Origin: Heterohyrax brucei
Taxonomy: Eukaryota; Chordata; Mammalia; Hyracoidea; Procaviidae
DNA length: 64,000 bases
Direction: 5' to 3'
NCBI GenBank assembly: GCA_028571685.1
Contig: CM053140.1
Location: 63,308,201 to 63,372,200 of the forward strand
The notes under the pieces are model-generated. The model saw only the letters and a list, made by a program, of their open reading frames with translations, was not told the DNA's origin and made no database searches. The position numbers and the translations under genes are program-made. This document shows, one piece after another, positions 1 through 11,664 of the stretch; the stretch's first letter is position 1, and each line of letters starts with the position of its first letter.

Positions 1-560
1 CCAGGTACTGTGTTAGGCTCTAGGAACACACAGGGAACAAAAGCACAAGGCCCCACCCACATGGATCTCATATTCCATGGGAAGAGCCCAGTAATTAACA
101 GGTGAGCTACCAACTAAATAAAATACCTTCTGAGACCACAGGGGCTAGGGAAACCGAGTGATGTGGTGGAGAGTAGCTGGGTGTCAGGATGCCAGGTAGC
201 AGGGTCTGAGGGCGTGACGATCATCTGAACCGAGACCTGGAGGAGGAAAAGAGGCAGGAATAAAACATGTCACCCAAGGGTGTCCCAGCAGATGCAGAGG
301 CTGTGGGGCAGGAGTCGGCTTGGCATGTTCAGGAAACCGAGAGGAGCCAATGAGACTGGCGCCTGGTGGGCAACAAGGAGGAGGTGAGGGCAGCTAGGGT
401 GAAACAGTACAGAGCCTGGGAAGTGTGCAAGGGAACTGGGATTACTGTCGCTCACTATGGGAAGCTTCAGGGAGTGCTGTGGTCGGACTACCCTTTTGAA
501 AGGCTCACTTTGCTGACTCTGGTGTGCAGACCACAGAACACAGGAGTGGGGGTTGGGCAC
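1..560 (-). repeat. L2 LINE relic
   Basis: On the minus strand this follows the L2 3' part. The window opens inside the 'agtgcctagcacag' type end, then come the segment 'gaggtctcagctc...' and the 'ggcctctgccc' region. Ancient and heavily diverged; it runs off the left edge. Confidence 0.5.
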
Positions 561-857
561 CTCTGAGCAGGCAAGGAGGCAGCTCCAGTCGCCTGGATAG
601 AAATGATCCTGTCTTGGCCAGGGGGTGTCAGGGAACAGAGAGAAAAGTGGAGGGAGGATTCAGGACACTGTGAACAGGAGGAGCTGATGCTCAGTGCCTC
701 AGACCTTGAACTTGACTTTTGCCTCTTGAGAGTCTCAGCTGCAAGCCACAGTCACTCAAGAGCAGTGGGGCCAGAGGTCCTAATTCAGGGAGCCCAGAAG
801 TGGATGGCAGCAGCAGAAAATAGACACAGCTGAGGTAAAACCTCTTTCTTCCTGTGT

Positions 858-1027
858 AGGGTCAGTGAAAAGAGGAAGACCCTCAACAACGTGGACTGAC
901 ACGGTGGCTGAACCAATGGGCTCAGGCATGATGACTGTGGGCGTGGTGCAGGACTGGGCAGTGTCTCGTTCTGTTGTGCATGGGGTCACTATGAGCTGGA
1001 ACCAACTCCATGGCACCTAACAGCAAT
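858..1027 (+). repeat. RTE LINE 3' end
   Basis: Matches the last 170 bases seen in other RTE copies here: 'gaggaagaccctcaac', 'cgttctgttgtgcat', 'ggcacctaacagcaa'. 5' truncated. Confidence 0.8.
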
Positions 1028-1029
1028 CA

Positions 1030-2260
1030 GAACTGTGAAGAGACAAGAACCTGGGAGTCAAGCCGCCTGAGTTCAGACCTCAGCTCAGCCTCTGACTCGT
1101 TGGGTTGACCTCAGGCACCTGTTTTCACTGACAAAGGGGGGCCATCAAAAGGGAGGGTCTCAGACTGAGAGGCCCACCCCACCACCCGTACCGTGGGTCT
1201 ATTCAGGGCTTCCCTCGGCCTGGGGTAACAAGGCCCTGCAGAGCCAGAGTATAGACAGTAGAGGGCGCCCGCCTCGTCCATAGTCAGCCAGGGGCTGCCT
1301 ACAGCAGGAAAAGCCCCAAGGGGACCGAACTCCAGCTGGCTGCTCTGCCTCCAGCTTTGCTTGCTCGGTCCCTGGCCCCAGGCTGCCAGCTCCCAGGTGG
1401 GCGGACCACAGACTCAGCAGCCAGGCCGAGCCTGAATCTTGCTGCTGCTGCACCACCCTGAGCCTCTGTTTCAACAGCAGCGCCTGCTTCCTAGGGTTCT
1501 GCCAAGACTTGGCAGGATGGACCACACAGAGCACTCAGCACTCAGAAAGGGCTCGGTGCATAGCACCTGCTATTTTTATTAGCAGTAGTGGCAGTTGTAT
1601 CGTATCTTGCAGTGCCTGGCACAGAAGGTGCCCAATCATTGGTAGCTGTAATGACAATGACAACGATGATGAAGGGCCTCAGTAATTATTTATCTCGAGT
1701 TCCCTAATCATGGAGGCTCCAGTGTCGACTGATTGGGATGTCTCCAGTGACTGAGTTCACCACCTGCCCACCAGCATGTTTTTGCTTTTGTTGAAAGCTG
1801 CCTTCTGGAAGACCATCCCCGCCAACTCTCTGCTCCGAGTGAGTTCTGGTGGTCAGCCTCTGGCTTCAGGATCTCTCATGTCTTCAGGGTTGGCCTGAGA
1901 GGCCAGAGAAAAGATAAGGGAGCTGGGAACCTGGCAGCTGAATTCCTGCTTTTGCTAGAAGGGAATCCACAAGTGAACCAAGCCAGCACCCTCAGAAGTA
2001 CATTCCTGGTAGGTCTTCTTGCTGCTCACTGTTCCTTTTCTGCATGCTGGGAAGAAATAAATGAAAGTCTCTGCAGAGCCTCCCTATCCCTTCTTCCAGA
2101 GGGAGGGGATGTGATGACCCAGAGCCACAAGCCAAGAATATTGGGAGGCCTCGGCTCTGGTCCCACTTGCTGCCAGCCAACCCCTTCTGTGCCTGTCGTC
2201 TCAGGGAGAGTGCTCGTGGGTCTGGCATGGAGCAGTCTGGTAGGAGGCAAGAGCCCAGGA
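1030..2260. other. Stretch without recognisable gene
   Basis: Mixed unique sequence with weak MIR-like scraps near 1560-1690. Several open frames of about 80-110 codons overlap on both strands without splice or homology support. Confidence 0.4.
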
Positions 2261-2261
2261 C

Positions 2262-2462
2262 TCAGAACCAAACACTGAGGAGCTCAATCCTTGTTGTGTG
2301 ACCTGAAGCAACTCACTTCACTTCTCTACCCCTGCTTCCTCATTTAATACCTACCATAGAACGTTGTTTGGGGGAGTACAGGAAATGTTATATGTCAAAA
2401 GGAAAACACAGGGCCTGGCATATAGTAAATGCTCTAAAAACAAGTGGTAGGTATTATTATAG
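2262..2462 (+). repeat. MIR SINE relic
   Basis: Core 'tgtgtgacctgaagcaactc', then 'gcctggcatatagtaaatgc' near the 3' end, as in the MIR consensus. Confidence 0.7.
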
Positions 2463-3169
2463 AGTGGAAGTCCCCCCACTTCCCCAAGATTTCCCTGCAC
2501 TTGAGTGGGGCAGGGTGCCTGTGGGGCTGGGTCATGTCAGACAGGACAATGTCCTTTTCTGCTTCTTGAAGAAGGGGCTGAGCCTTGGTGTACTGTGTGT
2601 GTGTGCAAGAATGTGAAAGTGTGCGCATATACATGCATTGATGCACTGGGTGGGTATGCATGCACAAAGGTAAGAGTGAGTGTGCATGTGTGTACACACA
2701 TGTATCTAAGGCTGCCCCATTCCAGGGATTCCCAGGGCACGCGCGTACTTGCAGGTACTGCGAATGTACCTGCACTGACTCGGGAGGCCCCTCTGTTCAC
2801 TGTTACTATGGAAACAAAGAGGCAATCCCCAGCCTCAGGGAGAGCTGTAGGTGCTAGAAATGAGAGCTGGCCCCATCTTCCCAGGAAGAGAGACAGTCTG
2901 GGAGCACCAGGTCCCTGGGACCGGGCAACCTTTGCCTCTAGGAGTAGGGATCTGGGACTCTGGGTTCCCAGCACTGAAGGTCCAGATCCGGACCTTCAGA
3001 GATGCCTGCACCCCTAAAACAGCCTGGCCTATGAGAAAAGGGCTTGGGAGACAGAGCTGGGTCCCATCTTGACTCTGGCTCTCACCCCATGCAGTCTCAG
3101 GCAGGGAGCCTTCATGTCTTTGTGCCTCAGTTTCCTCCTCTGTAAAACAAGGATAACATCAAAGATGCC

Positions 3170-3635
3170 ATTTTAAGGACTAAGGTGCATGTGACCCAAT
3201 CCACGGTCTTTTCAGTTGCCTCATATCCATGTGAAAGCTGAAGAATGAATAAGGAAGACTGAAGAAGAGTTGATGCCTTCAGAGTTGTGGTTTTGGCAAA
3301 GAATATTGGCTATACCAGGGACTGCCAAAAGAATGAACAAATCTGTTTTGGAAGAAGTACAGCCAGAATGCTCCTTAGAAGCAAGGATGCTGAGACTTTA
3401 TCTCACATACTCTGGACATAATGCCTCTGGAGAACGACATCATGCTTGGTAAGTTGGAAGGCTGGTGAAAAAGAGGAAGACACTCAATGGGATGGATTGA
3501 CACAATGGCTGCAACAGTGGCCTCAAGCCCAGCAACAACTGTGAGGAGGTCACAGGACCAGGCAGAGTTTCGTTCTGTTGTACATGGATCGCTAAGTCAG
3601 AAACAACACAATGGCACCCGACAACAGTAGCAGGT
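3170..3635 (+). repeat. RTE LINE 3' portion
   Basis: Carries the family landmarks in order: 'cctcatatccatgtgaaagc', 'ttggaagaagtacagccaga', 'gacatcatgcttgg', 'cgttctgttgtacatgg' and the tail 'ggcacccgacaacagtag'. 5' truncated. Confidence 0.85.
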
Positions 3636-3639
3636 GCCC

Positions 3640-4600
3640 AGCAGAAGCCTTGGGCTGGGATGTTATTTTCCCTTTTCCTGGAAGACTTTGCCCTTAAAAC
3701 TGTGTGGGTGGGTGCCTCTGAGCCCTGGGGTGTCACAAAGCAACTTTCTTTCACACGTACCATGCTCCACAGTGGGCTATCGGCTGCTTACAGCAGCTCT
3801 TGGAAGGGATATTTTGCAGAAGAGCTGAGGATCCAAGAGACAAGTGTCTCAAAGATGACACAGTTGGCCAGGGGTGAGGCCAGGTCTTCTGCCCTCTCCC
3901 TGCAGCTCAGCCCTGCACCCCGTGCCCAGTCTCTGAGCCCAGGAAGACACCCCCAGAGGATCTGGGGTTGTGAGGAGCAGGCCAGGAGGAAGACACCCCG
4001 GGACCACTGTCCCTGAGCAACTCTGCTGTACTAGTCTACTTTCTTTTTAAGTGTTTACTCATTAGATTTTATTTCAAGTTTCAAACCCCTTGTGTGGAGT
4101 TTGTAATAAACTCAGACAGAACCAGTGAAAACGCAGCCTTCCTGACCTCCCTTCAACTTCCAAGAAGTAATTATTACATTTGCTGTGACCCCAGGAACAA
4201 TTTTCAAATGGTCAGAACAATCAGCAGATAGAGCAGGATGAATGGAAGGAGCACCCCAGAAAAGGAAATGTGTGAGAAAGATCTGAATGCTTCTGCGTCT
4301 GAGAAGTTGGGGAGGGGTCGTTTCTGATTTGGGAAGGGCCAAAAGGGCAGGCCTGGCTGCCCCACTCTGGCAGACCCATGAGGCCCTTCCAGCTGTGAGC
4401 TGCCTTCACCAGCTGAGGGGAAGGGGCATCTCTTTGCTGGGGGAGCTTGGCTATGGTGGACCCTCATCCATTCCCACCTAGGTTAAAGCCCACAGGGAAG
4501 GATTCAGGCTGGGAATGAGTCAGAGATTCCTTTTTCCCCACTCTGACTTTCGATCCCTTCATAAAGGTTGATTTCAGGGAGATCTTGGTCAGCTGGGGGA
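3640..4600. other. Stretch without recognisable gene
   Basis: Mostly unique-looking sequence. No repeat, exon or RNA gene that I can support. Confidence 0.35.
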
Positions 4601-5155
4601 TGAGGAGGTGTCAGGCTGGTGGGCCTTTGTTAGAAGAAGGGAAGGTGGAGGGGTAAGAGATGAGGTGGGGCTTGGGACACATCATGGAGAGCCTCAAATG
4701 TTCGCTTACTCTGGTAGGCAGTGGGGTGTCATGGAAGGTTACTGAGCCAGGGAGGAGGATGATCAGACTTAGGGAGAGCTGTGAGAGCAGTCACACCTGG
4801 GCAGAGGTCCTAGCTCCTGCCCTTCAGGGATGGACAGAGCAGGCCTCAGAGGTAATTAGTGTCTTGTAGAGAGGGCAGGCCTTGGGGAAGAAGGAGATAG
4901 GTTTAAGGATAAGAAAGAGAGAGGAGTCTTGAATGGGGATGGAACCTCTGCCTGTTTCGTAGTTGGAGGGGGACCCAGAGGCAGGGCAGGTTGGAGGTGA
5001 AACGGCATGAGTTGGATATTGACTGACTCAAGTCAATATCTGTGGGTTTCTGAGAGTCAGTTCAAGAAGCCATCTGGAAAGTTTTATAGAGAAGGAACCA
5101 GAGGGTCAGAGAGGTTGTTTTTGCTAACTTTCCCAAAGCTGGAAAGGGGATACCT
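4600..5155 (-). repeat. L2 LINE relic
   Basis: Minus-strand match to the reverse-transcriptase end and 3' part of L2, through phrases such as 'gatcagacttaggg' and 'catggagagcctcaaatg'. Strongly diverged. Confidence 0.5.
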
Positions 5156-5185
5156 CAGAATTAAAAATATTTATTAAGCATCATA

Positions 5186-5349
5186 AAAAACCAAACCCAG
5201 TGCTATCAAGTTGATGCTAATTCATAGCAACCCTATAGGACACAGTAGAACTGCCCCATAGAGTTTCCAAGGAGCTCCTGGTGGATTTGAACTGCTGACT
5301 TTTTGGTTAGCAGCTGTAGCACTTAACCGCTGCACCACCAGGGTTTCCT
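5186..5349 (-). repeat. AfroSINE-type tRNA-derived SINE
   Basis: Full-length copy reading leftward. It has the head 'ggaaaccctggtggtgcagc', the B-box-like 'ggatttgaactgctgac' in complement, the body 'aaggagctcctggtgg' and a tail next to the A-rich end at 5186. This family is confined to Afrotheria and dates the window's clade. Confidence 0.9.
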
Positions 5350-5651
5350 TAAAGCATCATATAAGCACAAAAGTGAACTGTAAAGGTGAAAGTGTAGTGA
5401 CTTTTAAAACAAAAATAATGCTGTAAAAATATAACGCTGAGAAAAAAAAGTAAGAAAAAAACACCTGTAACCCCGTCAGAACTTGAACCTGGGCCTATCT
5501 GCAGCTCTCTAAAGCCTGTGACCTCATATAGGAAAATCAGCTAAGCTGCAGCCCCTTTCCCTGTCCCTTGGGATCCATGACTTCCCAGTCCCTGGGGTTC
5601 ATCTGTCTTTAAGAGTGGATGCTTTTCTTGGGGAGCACTGCAGTCTTCACT

Positions 5652-5806
5652 GGGAACCCTGGTGACATAGTGGTTAAGTGCTACAGCTGTTGACCAAAAA
5701 GATCAGCAGTTCAAATCCACCAGGTGCTCCTTGAAAACTCCATGGACCAGTTCTACCTTGTCTGTAGAGTCACTATGAGTTGGAATAGACTCAGTGGCAG
5801 TGGCTT
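5652..5806 (+). repeat. AfroSINE-type SINE
   Basis: Head 'gggaaccctggtgacatagt', body 'ccaccaggtgctccttg', tail 'agttggaatagactcagtgg'. Confidence 0.9.
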
Positions 5807-5954
5807 AGCTGGCACTCTTCCCCTGTTGCAGAGCCTGCCTGCCTCAGGGGGTCTTCAAGCTTGAGCTTCGGCTTGTACTGGATAGAGGAACCAGTCCCAG
5901 CTCTCCCCATCTAATCAACACCAGGGATTCCCCACCAGCCACCTGGAGCCACAA

Positions 5955-6100
5955 GCATTGACTGAGCACCAGGCACTTCACAGGCTTCATCTCACTGTAT
6001 CCTCAGTATTGCCCGTGGAGGAAGGCATTATTTTTATCACTGTTCCTATTTTACAGATGACAGAACCAACTAAGGCTGCAAGAGGGGAAGGGTCTTGCCC
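5955..6100 (-). repeat. MIR SINE relic
   Basis: Reverse-strand MIR: 'ctattttacagatgacagaa' is the complement of the 'cctcatctgtaaaatg' core. Confidence 0.6.
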
Positions 6101-6764
6101 TCTGCTGTGGGGATGGGGTGAAGGTGAGGGTGAGAGTGAGAGTTTGGCTCTACAAGACTGCTGTGTAACCTGAGTAGACAGGGCATGGCTCTGTGCCTCA
6201 TATGTGAGGCCCCTGGGCCTTATATGTAAGTCCCCAAGGTCCCTGGGGCCCCAGCTTCAGGTCTGCAGCCCCAGCTCCAAGGATCTTCCCAACCCCCTGC
6301 CACTTCACCATTCTGTTCCAAGTCACCCAGCTCCCTGGGGAACAGCCAGGCCCACCCCTCCCCCTGCCGGGCTGTGCTCCTGGCAGCCATGCCACCCTGG
6401 GTTCTGGTCCGGGGGTGGTCCCTGGCAGAGAGGGGAAGGGCAGGAGCTGGATTGGGATGGGTCAGGCTGGGAGATGCAGGAGCATCCAAAGAGCCCCAGG
6501 CCCCCACCTCAGGGCCCATTGTGTTCTAGGCTGGGGTTGGCCTGGCCCTTTGGAAAGGGGTGGCTTGAGGTTTTAATCACTTTATCAATGTTTGCTTGTG
6601 TAATTCAGCCCTGAGATGCTTTTTCCTCCATCTGTCCCCACCATCTGCTCCTATAAGGATTTTCCAAACCGTTTGGGACCTGAAGGGGAGGGTTGGGGCT
6701 GGGCCTCCATAGAGGCTGGGGAGGGGCTACCTCTGCCTACCTCTTTGAGGGGCTTCCAGGGTAC

Positions 6765-6962
6765 CGCCTGGGTTTCTGAGTTTGAATTCTGACACTGTCA
6801 CTTTCTTGCTGTGACAACCACCCTCACACAGGTGACTTTACCTCTCTGAGTCTCAGTCTCCACATCTGTAAAGTGGCAGTAACATTACTGGCCCCTCAGA
6901 ATTCATGGAGATCAAATAAGAGTCTGCATACAAAGGGTCCTGCATACAGCAGGTGTTCAGGA
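6765..6962 (+). repeat. MIR SINE relic
   Basis: Contains 'gactttacctctctgagtct', 'atctgtaaagtggcag' and 'cagcaggtgttcag' in the MIR order. Confidence 0.7.
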
Positions 6963-8500
6963 GATATGTGTCCCTTCACTCATCCCCCACTTGCTTTTGT
7001 CTCTGGCTTTGGAGAATTGATGTGTCCCTCTTTAGTCAGGAGGAGGGCTGTCACGTGACAAGGTTGTCCCACTCACCTGACTCCTTACATGCTAGGGACC
7101 TCCCCTCCCATGGGCCATACCTGTCTTTCATGGACTCTGCCCACTGCTCTGCTCACCCACTACCCCAGCCTGCCTCTCTCTCCCTGTTGGGTGCCTCTGT
7201 CTAGGGTGGCAAGGGCATGAATATTAGCACGGAGCCCTGCCTAACAGGCCTTCAAAGAAGGGGAACCTGTGGGCCTCCTGGACCTGAGAAGCCCCCTGTC
7301 TTTACATCTGTCCCCAGAATTTCAGGCACAAAGCAACCAATGAGAGAGTGAGCAAAGCCTTGCTTGTCTTGTCCAGGGGCTCCCCCAGCCAGGAATTCCA
7401 CTGGGGAACGTCTAAGCATCCATTCACCTGTCTAAGCGGTCTGCTCAGAAAGCACAAGAGATGTGCTCCAAGTCATCTGGAAACGAGGGGCCCAGGCCTA
7501 CCGACCAGCTGGCCCACTGTCCTCTCTTCTCTGGGCTGTCTTCCAAAAGCCCTGATGTACAGTGTCGGGAACCCCAAGGCTCCTCTTTCGGCTCAGGGAG
7601 CCCCCTAGTGCCTCTCGGGTCCCAGAGAAGGTAGAAATGGCAGATGGAAAGCAGCCAGCAGAGCCTTTGGGGGCCCAGGCTCTGTCGGCAGAGCCTCCCT
7701 ACTCATGGGGAGTTTTGGACAAATCAAACGAAGGTGGAGGTGCCCAGAAAGAAGAAGACATGCCCCTCTTTCAAATGCTCCTATCTAGGGAGAAATCAGG
7801 ACTCAGGCCGGGGGTCCCGAAGGCAGGGCACTCAGAGTCACCCTCACAGAGAGGAACAACAGCGGGAAGGGGAAAGTGGTTCCTGGTTCCTGAGGGGCCC
7901 CGCCAAGCTATCAGGCTTCAAGTGAGGCTGGGGCCGGAAGTGCGAGGGGAACAAAGAGACTGAGCAGCCTAGCTGGGGGAAACTGAGACCACGAGGATGG
8001 AGAGGAGGGGGAGGAGGAGATCCTTTTCCTGTCCTAAGCACAGCAGGCACTCCTGGCTGGTGGGGAGGTGGCAGGGAGCACTCCAGGGATATGGAGTGGG
8101 GGCTGAGCAGCAAGGCTCACCCTACCCCCAGGTCCTCACGCACGAGGCAGCCGGGAACCGCCCCCGCACGTCTGGCGTCTCTCACGCCTCCGCGGGGGTC
8201 CCAACACCCGAGCCAAGGCACGCAGAGGAGCCAGTGTTCCTGAAGGCCCAGCTGTCTCTCCCCTCCCAATCAGCATGGCCCTCCAGCCTCTCTAGTGAGA
8301 CTTCCCTGTTTGCTCCGAAGCAGGAAGGACTAAGGCTAGACTCTAACCACTTGAGCGACTTGGTCTGGGAAACAAACTTGAGGTTTGGCCTGAGCCCTGG
8401 GAACCAGGAGGGTCCATGCGCTGCCACCTAAAGAATGTTGAACCATCCTTTCAGACGGCAAATATGAACAGAAGCCAGTCTGTCACCCTCGTCAGCTTTT
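6963..8500. other. GC-rich stretch without recognisable gene upstream of HPCA
   Basis: Unique-looking sequence with open frames of 133 and 144 codons at 7562-7963 and 7997-8431. They lack homology I know of and any clear splice context. They are probably chance frames in GC-rich DNA. Confidence 0.4.
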
Positions 8501-8866
8501 ACATCGAGATGACCCCCTCCTCACATTGTTGCCTCTCTCATTTCTTGTCGGGTGCTCTTGACATAATGACCTAGAAGTGAGATTCTGTCACTCTTTTCAA
8601 AGCCCTTAGACTTCCCACGTAACCTTGAAAAAACCTGAAGTTGTTGGCATGGTCCCCCCACCTGATCTGCCACCATCCTGACCCCCTCACTTCCTCACCC
8701 CCGCAATACTGATTGCAACTTCTTTTTCCAAAACACTTATCTAGAACACTACAGAATTGTATGTTATATCCGTTATTTATTGTCCACAGCTGTATCGTCA
8801 CGGCCGAGAACAGCGCCTGTTGCGGAAGTAGTGCCTAGTAAACAGCTACGGAATGAATGAATGACG
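8500..8866 (+). repeat. L2 LINE 3' end
   Basis: Ends with the L2 signature 'agtagtgcctagtaaacagc' and the 'gaatgaatgaatga' tail repeat at about 8850-8865. The upstream part is only weakly similar. Confidence 0.55.
8797..8817 (+). promoter_or_regulatory. RE1/NRSE-like motif in an L2 relic upstream of HPCA (candidate)
   Basis: By eye 14 of 21 positions match the canonical REST element, including ACAGCGCC over the last eight bases of the right half. The left half is poor. The site lies in the 3' end of an L2 relic about 1.1 kb upstream of the HPCA first exon. REST silences neuronal genes outside neurons, so the location is plausible, but the match is weak. Confidence 0.3.
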
Positions 8867-8867
8867 G

Positions 8868-9003
8868 TGCAAGGATTCAAATCCAGTCCCTCCACACACC
8901 CACCGTGAGATCTTGGGAAAATCACTGAACCTCTCGAACCCTCAGTTTCCTCTTCTGTAAAGTGGGGACAGTAAAAACCACCTCTTAAGAAGTATAAAAG
9001 GAC
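8868..9003 (+). repeat. MIR SINE relic
   Basis: Abuts the L2 tail. Contains 'gagatcttgggaaaatcact' and 'cagtttcctcttctgtaaag'. Confidence 0.7.
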
Positions 9004-9879
9004 AAAATTCAAACCCAGGATGCGGGGATTGTTGCCGGAGGGTGGGGAGGAGGATGCATTCCCCACACTGGCAGGAGGCACTGCAGTGAGGGTCAGGGAC
9101 TCTGGAGATGGGTTGCCCTAGTTGCAGGGAACTGGGCTACCCACCTCAGAGTCCCCAAAGCTGGAGAAGCTCCCCGGCCACTACATATCACAGTCCTACT
9201 CCAGCAGAGCCGAGGGGGTGGGGGGCGGCGGGGAGTTCCTTCACTGGGGAGAGAGTAGGCAGGAACAGTTTACACAGATATTGCAAAGTGGTATTCTGAG
9301 ACCAGGTCCTGGGGCCGGGATTTGAACGGGTAAGGCACGCGATGGGGCGGGGCTTTCTAAGGCAGAGGTGGAGTAGGGGGCGTGTCTGCCCCCTCAATCC
9401 TATATGGGCTGGAGGCGTGGGCGCCACCCCCTCCCCGAAGAGCCCCCATCTCGGTTCTGGAGTTGAGGCACAGGGGGAAGGCAGGGTGCCTAACGAGCAG
9501 CCAGGATCTGGATTCCACCCTCTCAGCGACGTGCGGCTCCGCACCCAGGTAGGGGTGAAAAAGGAAAGGGATGGAGCGGCCAGGGTTGGTTGTACCAGGC
9601 TAGAGAAAAGGGTCTCGTGACGCTGACCCTCTCCTCCATTCAGGCTACCTGAGCGCAGGGGCTGAAGAGATGGGGGCCTCGGTCCTCCTCCAGCGGGGTG
9701 CTCTCAAGTGAAGGGTGCTGGGCAAGTGAGGGCACCACCACCCATCTCCGGGGCTGGGGCGGGGGCGAAGCTTGCAGCGCTCCCGCTAGGGCTGGAGAAA
9801 AGGAGGAACGGGACCCCCCCCTCCCAGGGGAGGGGCTCTGGGTGAACGCTGCGGGCGGCTCCCTTGCAGCCCCTCCCCC

Positions 9880-9967
9880 TCCCCCCTCCCGCCCCTCGGC
9901 CGCCTCTGCCGCCGCGCTCCGCAGCAGCGCCGCCTTCCCTGCGCAGTCGGTGTCTCCGCGTCGCTGG
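9880..9967 (+). other. HPCA: HPCA non-coding first exon (5' boundary approximate)
   Basis: A GC-rich segment ends in a near-perfect splice donor, ctgg|gtgagtg, at 9967/9968. It holds no ATG, as expected for a 5' leader spliced to the exon beginning near 12448. The transcription start cannot be read from sequence. No TATA box is seen, consistent with a CpG-type promoter. Confidence 0.65.
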
Positions 9968-9989
9968 GTGAGTGGGGGCTGCTCCGGTA

Positions 9990-10015
9990 GGGGTTGGGGG
10001 CTGTGGGGATAGGGG
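9990..10015 (+). other. G-quadruplex motif at the start of HPCA intron 1
   Basis: Runs of 4, 5, 4 and 4 guanines with loops TT, CTGT and ATA, on the sense strand and starting 22 bases after the donor at 9968. Confidence 0.8.
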
Positions 10016-10654
10016 CCCCCGGAAGGAGAAGGCTACGTCCAGGGCACCCAAACCGCTGCTTCCCTCGGCTCCCAGGGGCGTCTCTTCTGGACGTGGGGAG
10101 CAGGGCCCCCTGGGGTGGGGGAAACACTTGGCACTCTCCAGGGTCCTGACTACCGAATGCCCAGCCGAGAGGGTATAGGTTTCGGCCGCCCAGGAGCGCC
10201 CTCTCCAGGAAGGGCCGACGTGCTAGGCAGTCTCCCCAGTGTTGAAAGGATTGGCAGTGCTCAGGGTGAGAGTGGGGAGGGGGGAGGTTTCGAGAGGGTC
10301 TCGGGTAGGGAATCTCAGGTCAAGCTATGGATTCCTTTCCATGTTGGGGACTAAGGATTCTTGTGGGTACAGGAGAGTCTTCTGCCCCTCGTTTCCAAGT
10401 CTTCCAATTGGGAGGGGCAACTCCAAGGATGGCAGGGAGGAGGGGGCACTGGAGGATGTCTCCTGTCCAGTGCATCGTCCTACCCCCTCTCTGGTGACCC
10501 AGTTCCTTGGACCTTGAGGAGGGGAGTAAGGGACACACTTCCCCACTCAGCCCTACGCAGTTTCTCAGTCCTCTCCAGGCACTTGTTCCGTGGGTCCTCA
10601 ACCTGGGGCAGAAGAGGCTGATCTAGAAAGGAGGGGCAGCAACTTACAGAAGCA

Positions 10655-10960
10655 CACAATCTGAGGACACACACAGGTTCCCAAATATACACACAGGGAC
10701 ATATTTGTCACATTGTCATGGGTGCATACCTGGTCACACGCACACAGGATCAATGTGCACAGACATGGATCCAAACGCTCAGAGAGACATGCAATGCAGA
10801 GGTCAGGGATATGTATGCATGCAACGGCACATGCATGCATACAAACCTACCCGTATGTGCAGAGCTCTGTGCACAAGCACACAAGGAACCCTTCTCCCTC
10901 TCCCACTCCCACTCCCAGTCCCAAGCTTGGGGGTGGCATTAACCTGCGCACACACCCACA
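10655..10960. repeat. Degenerate CA-rich low-complexity tract in HPCA intron 1
   Basis: Many short ACACACA and CATGCAT runs broken by unique sequence, an eroded CA-type microsatellite. A TG-rich counterpart follows at 11150-11425. Confidence 0.6.
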
Positions 10961-11149
10961 TCCTGCACTGAGGGGACCTTTCTGGACTTGAAGAAAGGTA
11001 AATGTTGGGGGAGGATAGAGCAAGCTAGCTATCTCCTTGGCCAAGAGGTCCCAGCATGCCTGGGAAGGGCTGCAGCTCCCTTTCCTAGGACATGGCAGCA
11101 TCCCTAGGAGAAAGATGACAAGGGTGCCCAGGGGTCCCACGTGCAGCTA

Positions 11150-11425
11150 GCCATGTGAGAGGTGTCAGCATGTGAGTTGGCGTGTAATGGCATGTGTGAG
11201 ACATGTGGGATTGTGGGCTGGTGTGTCTTGATGCATAGGGTAGAGTTGTGCGTGGTACTGTGTGTCATTACGTGTCAGTTGTGTAGCAGAGGGATGTTGT
11301 CATGTGTGGAGGCATGGTGACCCAGGCTGGTATGTGAGTGGTATGGGACCCAGTGTGTGGGCTTGGTAAGCTGTGAGAGTACAGTGTCAGTATGCATCTT
11401 CTGTGTATTGTTATGCATAAGTTAT
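11150..11425. repeat. Degenerate TG-rich low-complexity tract in HPCA intron 1
   Basis: Irregular GTGTG, CATGTG and GTATG units across about 275 bases. It is the complementary composition to the CA-rich block just upstream. Confidence 0.6.
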
Positions 11426-11434
11426 GTGGTATCT

Positions 11435-11637
11435 TGTTAGTTGCTGTCAAGTCATTACTGACTTACAGCAACCCCATGTGTGCAGAGTAGAATTGCTCCA
11501 CAGGGTTTTCAAGGCTGTGACCCTGAAGCAGCCAAATCGCCAGGCATGTCTTCTGAGCTGCTTCTGGCTGGGCTGGATTGCCAATCTTTGGGCTAGTAGT
11601 CAAGCACTTAACTATTCGAGCTACTCAGGGACTCCTT
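11435..11637 (-). repeat. AfroSINE-type SINE, longer subfamily
   Basis: Longer variant with the extra 'ggttttcaaggctgtgac' segment and 'ctactcagggactcc' at its 5' end. It lies in HPCA intron 1, antisense to the gene. Confidence 0.8.
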
Positions 11638-11664
11638 GTGGCATTTAGGTACATGTAAATCATT

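Larger units (their letters stand above)
9700..10110 (+). promoter_or_regulatory. HPCA: CpG-rich promoter region of HPCA
   Basis: The densest C+G and CpG block in the first 16 kb, with GC-box-like C-runs (9870-9895) and repeated CGCC/CCGC. It encloses the non-coding exon donor at 9968. Flanking sequence falls back to ordinary CpG-poor composition. Confidence 0.7.

Noticed and set aside
2537-2974. 145-codon minus-strand frame
   Set aside because: Its composition comes from a degenerate TG/CA tract.
7562-8431. Two consecutive open frames of 133 and 144 codons upstream of HPCA
   Set aside because: GC-rich DNA gives long chance frames. There is no recognisable domain, no convincing splice sites and no known gene at this place in the HPCA neighbourhood.
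1-9000. FNDC5 (the expected gene on the far side of HPCA) at the left of the window
   Set aside because: No FNDC5 exon or its promoter CpG island could be recognised. It probably lies just beyond the left edge.
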